A stretch of DNA of 11,659 nt from the NCBI GenBank assembly GCA_900556345.1, contig USOM01000011.1, forward strand, positions 1-11,659. The letters run 5' to 3'. The stretch's first letter is position 1; each line of letters begins with the position of its first letter. The position numbers were made by a program, and so were the translations under genes. Below, piece after piece: positions 6,511 to 11,659 of this stretch. This DNA is from an uncultured Clostridium sp. (GTDB taxonomy: Bacteria; Bacillota; Clostridia; TANB77; CAG-508). The notes below the pieces were generated by a model. The model saw only the letters and a program-made list of their open reading frames with translations. It did no database searches and was not told the origin of the DNA.

Positions 6511-8055
6511 ATGAAAAAAATTGCAAATAACAGGGGTATAACGCTAATTGCTTTAATTGTAACAATAATAGTACTTTTAATATTAGTAGGTATAAGTGTT
6601 AGTATGCTAACAGGGCAGAATGGAATACTGAACAAAGCCGCAGAAGCAAAAGAAAAAACAGAAGTAGCACAAAAAGAAGAACAAACAAAACTTGCAGTAA
6701 TGTCATCAATTGGAACAGATGGATTAATTAATTTAAACCAACTAAAAACAGAAATTGAAAGACAAGGCGGAAGTATAGCAGGAACAACATTTCCCGTTGC
6801 AGTAACAACTGGAAATACATCATACCAAGTTGACCAATATGGAAATGTAACCAAAGAAACAAAAAATGAAAACATCGAAGAAAATTGGACAGTTGCAGAT
6901 ATTAGCAATAACAATGACGATTGGTATGCGTATAAAGATAGCACAGGAAAAAAATCACAAGTAAATGCACCAAAACTTGCAAATGGAATGACGGCAATAA
7001 AGTATAATTCAGATGTAAATGGAAGCAGATGGGCAAATGCAGCTACAAAAGATGGAAGTATGTGGGTATGGATACCAAGATATGCCTATAAAATAACATA
7101 TAAAAACAAAGACAATAAAAGTGAAGGTGGAACTATAGATATAGCATTTTTGAAAGGTACAACAAATGATTTTTTAGATAGTAGTATTCAAGGAGAGGTG
7201 GAAACTAGTATAAGTAATGTGACATATGCAGAAAATGCAAATGGAACAAAATCACAGAACCAATGGCTATTAGAGCCAGCTTTCACATTTGGGGATGAGA
7301 ATATAGAGGGATTTTGGTTTGCAAAATTTGAGGCAAGCAATATTGATGGATATGGAGATGATGCATCAACAGCTAATAATGCAAATTTAACTATGAGAAT
7401 AAAACCTAATGTTACAAGTTGGAGAAACATTACTGCAGCAAATATTTTTACAGCTTGTTTGAATTTAACAAATAGTACAAATTATAAGACATACTTTAAT
7501 AATGTAAGTAATGTTGATACACACATGACTAAAAATGTTGAATGGGGAGCTGTAGCATATCTTGCACATAGTAAATTTGGATTGAATGGAAAAGAAATAG
7601 GAACAAATGCAAATAGCGGTTATAAAACAGGAATTGGAAATGATGGAAGTTCTGTATATAATACAGAAGTTGGAGAAAATTCAAGTACAACTAAAAATAT
7701 ATATGGTATATATGATATGTGTGGAGGAGCTTATGAATATGTGGCGGCTTGCTACCAAAAGGAAAATGTAATTAAGTTAACTGGAAACTCTGATTATATA
7801 AGTAAATATATAGATGTGTATGACAAATATAGTTCTTCAAAATTTGGAGATGCAGTATTTGAAACATCTTCTGATAACTCAGGTTCAAATTCTTGGTTTT
7901 CAGATTATTCGAGTTTTTTTGATTCGTCTAGCTCTGTTTTAATTCGTGGAGGCTACTATAATAGTGGTTCAAATGCAGGTCTGTTCTTCTTCAGCTGTCT
8001 TGATAGCTCTAGCGGCATATACAACGGTTTCCGCCCAGTCTGCATAGTAAAATAA
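6511..8055 (+). CDS. Pilin-like N-terminus with C-terminal FGE/C-type-lectin-like domain, candidate variable surface protein
   Basis: A 514-residue protein. I place the start at ATG 6511; the frame is open back to a TTG at 6490, but that would lie before the AAAGGAG ribosome site at 6493-6499. Residues 1-33 resemble a type IV prepilin: short basic leader, cleavage-type glycine (G9), then ITLIALIVTIIVLLILVG. The usual Glu at +5 is replaced by Ala, so pilus assembly is doubtful. SMLTGQNGIL and a charged, coiled-coil-like helix follow. The C-terminal domain carries marks of the FGE-sulfatase (SUMF1) branch of the C-type lectin fold: VEWGAVAYLAHSKFG, NIYGIYDMCGGAYEY (396-410) and a closing RGGYYNSGSNAG...GFRP (479-509). 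No catalytic role can be claimed. Diversity-generating retroelement target proteins commonly use this fold, and the last ~50 codons have matching features. It has its own promoter and terminator. Confidence 0.85.
   Translation: MKKIANNRGITLIALIVTIIVLLILVGISVSMLTGQNGILNKAAEAKEKTEVAQKEEQTKLAVMSSIGTDGLINLNQLKTEIERQGGSIAGTTFPVAVTTGNTSYQVDQYGNVTKETKNENIEENWTVADISNNNDDWYAYKDSTGKKSQVNAPKLANGMTAIKYNSDVNGSRWANAATKDGSMWVWIPRYAYKITYKNKDNKSEGGTIDIAFLKGTTNDFLDSSIQGEVETSISNVTYAENANGTKSQNQWLLEPAFTFGDENIEGFWFAKFEASNIDGYGDDASTANNANLTMRIKPNVTSWRNITAANIFTACLNLTNSTNYKTYFNNVSNVDTHMTKNVEWGAVAYLAHSKFGLNGKEIGTNANSGYKTGIGNDGSSVYNTEVGENSSTTKNIYGIYDMCGGAYEYVAACYQKENVIKLTGNSDYISKYIDVYDKYSSSKFGDAVFETSSDNSGSNSWFSDYSSFFDSSSSVLIRGGYYNSGSNAGLFFFSCLDSSSGIYNGFRPVCIVK
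7885..8052 (+). other. Candidate variable region at the 3' end of the first pilin-like gene
   Basis: From about codon 459 onward, codons shift from A-ending to T- or C-ending (for example TAC TAT AAT AGT, TTC TTC TTC AGC TGT, TAC AAC GGT TTC CGC). GC in 7951-8050 is about 45% by hand count, well above the gene body. Aromatic, Ser, Asn, Asp and Cys residues cluster between RGG and GFRP. Retroelement variable regions arise by adenine mutagenesis of AAY codons and look like this, but a natural FGE-fold tail is also possible. Confidence 0.45.
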
Positions 8056-8150
8056 ATATTTACACTGTAACACAGATATAAAAAAATAAATAAATAACAG
8101 ATTTTTAATATTAAAAATAACCAACAAATAAAAATTATAATAAATTCCAA

Positions 8151-8190
8151 GATGGTGTAGGACCTCAAAATTCTACACCATCAATTTTTT
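8151..8190 (+). terminator. Rho-independent terminator after the first pilin-like gene
   Basis: GATGGTGTAGGA (8151-8162) pairs with TTCTACACCATC (8171-8182) over 12 positions with one wobble and an eight-base loop, then six T at 8185-8190. It lies 95 bases after the stop codon. Confidence 0.75.
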
Positions 8191-8198
8191 CTAACAAA

Positions 8199-8242
8199 CT
8201 AAAAAGGATATAAGGTTTTGAATTATCTTATATCCTTTTTAG
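8199..8242. terminator. Second, bidirectional terminator-like hairpin
   Basis: CTAAAAAGGATATAAG (8199-8214) is a perfect 16-bp match to CTTATATCCTTTTTAG (8227-8242) with a 12-base loop. The T-tracts in the arms suit termination on either strand. It immediately follows the first terminator, and I see no gene on the minus strand that would need it. Confidence 0.55.
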
Positions 8243-8422
8243 GTTTTCAAACTCGTTTAATTAAAAATTATAAATTATAAATTATTTATTTTGTCAGCTG
8301 TAATACTTTGAGCATACATTTGGCTACAATAAAATAAAAAAGTGGTTATATATGTAACTAGACTACGAGTGTTACATAAAAATTACATTACATTAACAAA
8401 TGAATAACATTGCAAAAAAGAA

Positions 8423-8451
8423 TTGAAAATGTGTACAAAATATGATTAAAT
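8423..8451 (+). promoter_or_regulatory. Candidate promoter for the second pilin-like gene
   Basis: TTGAAA (8423-8428, five of six) lies 17 bp before TTAAAT (8446-8451, four of six) with TGA as an extended -10. The arrangement parallels the promoter of the first pilin-like gene. The leader would be about 75 bases. Confidence 0.4.
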
Positions 8452-8530
8452 GAAACTACAGGATGTGATATAAGTTTTGATTGCATAATAATTTGAAAAA
8501 TGAATAAATTAAATGACGGAGGAAAAGAAA

Positions 8531-9770
8531 ATGAATTTTAAGAATAAAGGTGGAATTACGCTTATAGCTTTGGTTGTAACGATAATTGTTTTGTTAATTT
8601 TGGCTCGGTATTAGTATAAGTATGCTGACAGGCCAGAATGGAATATTAAATAGAGCAACAGAGGCAAAGGAAAAAACAGAAACAGCAAGTAAAGACGAAA
8701 AAAGAAAATTAGCACAAGCGGAAGCTTTAATGAATACAGATGAGACAACATATAAAGGTATTACATTACCAGAAGGATTTGTTCCGACTAAAATTGAAGG
8801 AGAGGATTCTATTGATGATGGATTGGTTATAACTGATGGATATGGAAATGAGTATGTTTGGGTGGAAGTCCCTAAAACGACAGAAGTATATTCAACTGCA
8901 GGATTAAGTGTGACAGATTTTTCAGACGAAGAATATGGAAAGATAGAATCAGATTTACATTCATATACTGGTATTTATAGAAAAGAACCGAACTATAAGG
9001 ATAAATGGTATGATGCAAGTGGAGACTTAAATGAGACAAATAAATTAGATTGGTATCAGAGTGAAAAAGATTATAATATAGCAAAGCAAAAAATGTTAAA
9101 AAGTGTATATCAAAATGGTGGCTTTTGGGTAGGGAGGTATGAAGCAGGAATTGAAGTAAATAGAAAAGAATCTGGTAATGTAACTGAAGTACCGTTATCA
9201 AAACAAAATTTATACCCATATAATTATGTGACAAGGACAGAGGCAAAGAAATTAGCGGAACAAATAAATTCAGGAAGTTATACAAGTAGTTTAATGTTTG
9301 GGGTACAATGGGATTTGGTGTTAAAGTTTATAGAGGAAAAGACAGTTAGTAAGGCAAATGAAGCAAATAGGAAAAACGTTAGAGAAATAATAGAAAAAAC
9401 GTTGAATAATGATAGTACCGATATAGGAAATTACAATAATAATTTATGGAATATAACCAACATTAATGCAAAATATTCAATAGATTATGGAAATAATTTT
9501 AATGTATTTCCATATAAAAAAACATCAACGTCAGATGTATTACTGACGACAGGAGCATATGAAAAATTTTTATTAATTAATATATATGACGTAGCAGGAA
9601 ATTTAGGTGAATGGACGTTGGAAAAAAATTCTGATGATAGTAGTCCGTGTGTCGTAAGTGGCGGTTCCTATTGTAACAATGGATCGAATAGCTCAGCCAA
9701 TCATCGTTTTACATATGATACATCTTATAATGACTTTGGTATTGGTTTCCGCATCGGTCTTTGGAAATAA
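8531..9770 (+). pseudogene. Second pilin-like/FGE-fold protein, frame broken once near codon 26
   Basis: An ATG at 8531 with GGAGG 8 bases upstream begins MNFKNKGGITLIALVVTIIV, but the frame stops at TAG 8612-8614. Removing the C at 8606 (GCT CGG T becomes GCT GGT) joins it to GISISMLTGQNGIL and gives about 412 residues. The paralogue at 6511 has ILVGISVSMLTGQNGIL, so the break is pinned exactly. The open frame from ATG 8622 has no ribosome site and lacks the membrane anchor. Downstream are a charged helix, a middle region unlike the first paralogue (GITLPEGFVPTKIEGED, YVWVEVPKT, NGGFWVGRYEAGIE), and an FGE/C-type-lectin-like end: NIYDVAGNLGEW (350-361) and SGGSYCNNGSNSSANHRFTY...GFRIGLWK (376-412). 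The remaining sequence looks intact, so a recent mutation, sequence error or translational frameshift are all possible. Confidence 0.8.
9655..9767 (+). other. Candidate variable region at the 3' end of the second pilin-like gene
   Basis: The last ~37 codons are rich in T- or C-ending codons (GGC GGT TCC TAT TGT AAC, AAT CAT CGT TTT, TAT AAT GAC TTT GGT ATT GGT TTC CGC). GC is about 39% by hand count of 9661-9760, above the rest of the gene. It shares GGTTTCCGC with the first gene's tail at the same place relative to the stop, while the codons between GG and GFR differ. Confidence 0.4.
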
Positions 9771-9790
9771 CCTTATATACAAATCAAAAC

Positions 9791-9835
9791 AAAAAATATC
9801 CAAGAATAAAACTTTCTAGAATATTTTTATTTTTT
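9791..9835 (+). terminator. Rho-independent terminator after the second pilin-like gene
   Basis: AAAAATATCCAAGAA (9792-9806) pairs with TTCTAGAATATTTTT (9814-9828) at 13 of 15 positions around a seven-base loop, followed by ATTTTTT. It lies about 20 bases after the stop. Confidence 0.6.
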
Positions 9836-9854
9836 ACAAAAAAATATTGTATTT

Positions 9855-9870
9855 TTCGACAATCTATAAT
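9855..9870 (+). promoter_or_regulatory. Candidate Spo0A box and -10 element upstream of spoIIE
   Basis: TTCGACAA (9855-9862) is the exact reverse complement of the Spo0A box core TTGTCGAA. A perfect TATAAT follows at 9865-9870 with no recognisable -35, as expected for an activator-dependent promoter. The box lies closer to this -10 than in known Spo0A-activated promoters; CATAAC at 9884-9889 is an alternative -10. In Bacillus spoIIE is activated by phosphorylated Spo0A. Confidence 0.35.
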
Positions 9871-10022
9871 AAAATAAAAAACACATAACGAAAGAAGAAA
9901 GGGAAGGTAGTATAAAAAAGGCAATATATGTAGAAAACTTTTTTTAACTAGCATACTAAAAAAGACAAAAAAACCAAAGGACAAGTAGTAAAATGTTATT
10001 AAAAAAAGAAGAGGTGGTAAAA

Positions 10023-11659
10023 GTGTTTCAAAACATAACTGAAACAGAAAAAACAAAAGAAGAAAACGGCAAAAAAAATATATTAGCCAATGTAATTTCA
10101 AAAAAGTATATAATTTTATATATAGTAACATTTATGGTATCAATGGTAAATATGGGATACAATATGTCTCCATTTAGTTTAGCAATAATAGGAGCAAGTA
10201 TAGCAAATGAAATCCCAATAATTGCAGTAATAGGCTTAGCATTAATAGGAAATGGAATTGGAGCGGGGCTAAATGGAACCATAAGTTTAATTGTTACATT
10301 ATTAATATTCTTTGCGAGCTTTTTCATAAGAGAGCCGAAATACAATGATGCAAGTCGAAATGAAAAAGTAATGTTATCCAGAAGAATATTTTTTTCAAGC
10401 TTAATAGTAAGTGTTGTAAAAATATTCATAACACAATTTTTAATATATGATTTATTAACAGCAATATCAATGTCAATTGTAGCTGTAATCTTTTATAAAA
10501 TATTTGCAAATTCACTTACTGTAATTACAAGTTATAATGAAAAAATGGCATTTTCAATAGAAGAAGTATTAGGAACAAGTTTGCTATTATCAATTGCGTT
10601 ATGTAGTTTAGGTAATTTTAGTATACTTGGATTTTCAGTAAGAAATGTGTTATCAATTTTTATTGTTTTAGTCTTAGGATGGAAAAATGGAATCCTAATA
10701 GGAACAACGGCAGGAGCAACAATAGGAGTGACACTTGGAATAATTGCAAACAATGAGCCAATAGTAGTTGCAGCTTATGCAATATCAGGTATGATTGCAG
10801 GAATATTAAACAGATTTGGAAAAATAGGTGTAATTTGTGGATTTGTACTTGGAAATGTAGTGCTTTCTTATGTTGCAAATGGAATGGTCCAAAATTTAAT
10901 ATTATTTAAGGAAATATTAATTGCAGGAATTGCGCTTTTAGCGGTTCCAAAAAATATCAATCTAAATATAGAAAACATAATAGGAAAAGACAAATTTTTA
11001 CCAGCTGGAACAAATAGAGGGTTAAATAGAAGTAAAGAAACAGTAAGCAAACTAAATAATGTATCAAAAGTTGTAAAAGAAATGGCAGATACCTACAAAA
11101 ATGTTGCAGCAACCGCAGTTACAGAGGAAGATATCACAGAAAAAAATAAACAAAAATTTATAACAGAATTACTAAATAATATAGAATATATGGAAACCAA
11201 TATTTTATATGACACAATAGAAGATGTGGACGGAAAAATAGTAGACGATATATTTAAAGAACTTATGGAAAAACAATTCATAAAAGAAAGTGATTTACTA
11301 AGAATTTTAGCAAGAAACAATAATTATGTTGTAGGATTTGATAAAAATGATGAAAAAACATCAAGAGATGTAGAAAAAATGATGGAAGCAATAAATTCTG
11401 CATTTAGGATAAGCAAAATGAATTTTATATGGTCAGAAAGACTAAATGAAGAAAAAAGAAACTTTGAAACTCAGCTAAATGGGGTATCAAAAGCAATTTC
11501 AGAAATAGCAGATAATATGGAAAAAGAATTATCATCAGATGATTTATTTAATGATAAAAAAGAAGAAATAATATTGCTATTAAAACAAAAAGAAATTCTA
11601 GTACAAGATGTTGCTATAAATAGAAAAGAAAATGAAAGATATAAAATAGAACTTTATAT
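10023..11659 (+). CDS. spoIIE: Stage II sporulation protein E, N-terminal part (runs off the window)
   Basis: SpoIIE is a membrane phosphatase of sporulating Firmicutes that acts at the asymmetric septum and activates sigma-F by dephosphorylating SpoIIAA. The 545 codons visible cover the multi-span membrane domain (residues about 25-310, eight to ten hydrophobic segments, with SMVNMGYNMSPFSLAIIGAS near the start). After VPKNINLNIENIIG comes the start of the cytosolic linker, rich in Lys/Glu helices (LNNVSKVVKEMADTYKNVA and onward). The PP2C-type phosphatase domain lies beyond the window. I chose GTG 10023 because AGAGGTGG sits 6 bases upstream. An in-frame ATG at 9993 would add ten residues but has a weaker site (AAAGG). 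The call rests on overall architecture and sequence resemblance, since the catalytic domain is not visible. Confidence 0.85.
   Translation, partial: MFQNITETEKTKEENGKKNILANVISKKYIILYIVTFMVSMVNMGYNMSPFSLAIIGASIANEIPIIAVIGLALIGNGIGAGLNGTISLIVTLLIFFASFFIREPKYNDASRNEKVMLSRRIFFSSLIVSVVKIFITQFLIYDLLTAISMSIVAVIFYKIFANSLTVITSYNEKMAFSIEEVLGTSLLLSIALCSLGNFSILGFSVRNVLSIFIVLVLGWKNGILIGTTAGATIGVTLGIIANNEPIVVAAYAISGMIAGILNRFGKIGVICGFVLGNVVLSYVANGMVQNLILFKEILIAGIALLAVPKNINLNIENIIGKDKFLPAGTNRGLNRSKETVSKLNNVSKVVKEMADTYKNVAATAVTEEDITEKNKQKFITELLNNIEYMETNILYDTIEDVDGKIVDDIFKELMEKQFIKESDLLRILARNNNYVVGFDKNDEKTSRDVEKMMEAINSAFRISKMNFIWSERLNEEKRNFETQLNGVSKAISEIADNMEKELSSDDLFNDKKEEIILLLKQKEILVQDVAINRKENERYKIELY

Larger units (their letters stand above)
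8056..8530. other. 475-bp intergenic region between the two pilin-like genes
   Basis: I see no supportable gene here on either strand. It holds two strong hairpins (8151-8190 and 8199-8242), a short AT repeat of AATTATA units near 8263-8285, an inverted repeat TATGTAAC (8351-8358) with GTTACATA (8371-8378), a candidate promoter at 8423-8451 and the GGAGG ribosome site at 8518-8522. Confidence 0.6.

Noticed and set aside
6450..6944. 164-residue hydrophobic minus-strand frame over the first pilin-like gene
   Set aside because: It is the antisense of a well-supported signal-bearing gene; its hydrophobicity follows from the complementary codons.
8395..8490. Short minus-strand frame of about 32 codons in the intergenic region
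   Set aside because: No ribosome site and no associated promoter or terminator, unlike the 2811-2930 peptide gene.
10028..10429. Minus-strand frames opposite spoIIE, also at 10532-10753, 10660-10878 and 11093-11320
   Set aside because: They shadow the spoIIE frame, which is continuous to the window end with a good ribosome site.
1..11659. CRISPR array, tRNA, rRNA or insertion sequence
   Set aside because: I saw no regularly spaced repeats, no cloverleaf with conserved TTCRA loop, no rRNA-like block and no transposase or terminal inverted repeats.

Overview
The window looks like chromosomal DNA from a low-GC, spore-forming member of the Clostridia (Firmicutes). The sequence is very AT-rich, Shine-Dalgarno sites are strong, and A-ending codons dominate (AGA, ATA, GCA). 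A stage II sporulation protein E gene enters at the right edge. All calls come from reading the sequence; no database search was run.

Layout from left to right. (1) 79-824, minus: a membrane-anchored VanW-domain protein whose reading frame is broken twice. (2) 961-1494, plus: a small polytopic membrane protein, possibly of the VUT type. (3) 1587-2660 carA and 3024-6227 carB, plus: both subunits of glutamine-dependent carbamoyl-phosphate synthetase. They are separated by 363 bp that hold an apparent type I toxin-antitoxin module: a 39-codon minus-strand peptide gene, a convergent ~105-nt antisense RNA, a shared bidirectional terminator, and a ~32-bp direct repeat that lets the RNA pair with the peptide start site. 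The layout matches the Fst/par type, but the peptide is not recognisably Fst. (4) 6511-8055 and 8531-9770, plus: two separately transcribed surface-type proteins. Each has a type IV pilin-like N-terminus and a C-terminal formylglycine-generating-enzyme/C-type-lectin-like fold. Each ends in a stretch richer in GC and in C- or T-ending codons, as in target proteins of diversity-generating retroelements. No reverse transcriptase or template repeat lies in the window. (5) 10023 to the end, plus: the N-terminal part of spoIIE, with a possible Spo0A box upstream.

The most unusual pattern cuts across genes. Three +1 frame disruptions occur, two in the VanW gene and one in the second pilin-like gene. 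Each can be repaired by skipping one C directly before GGT, and two are pinned to that exact place by conserved motifs. In the frame being read, each site is a CGG codon followed by T. These are the only three in-frame CGG codons I found in roughly 3,300 codons. This could mean that CGG is unassigned or shift-prone, with CGGT read as glycine; it could also be a systematic sequence error or coincident pseudogenisation.
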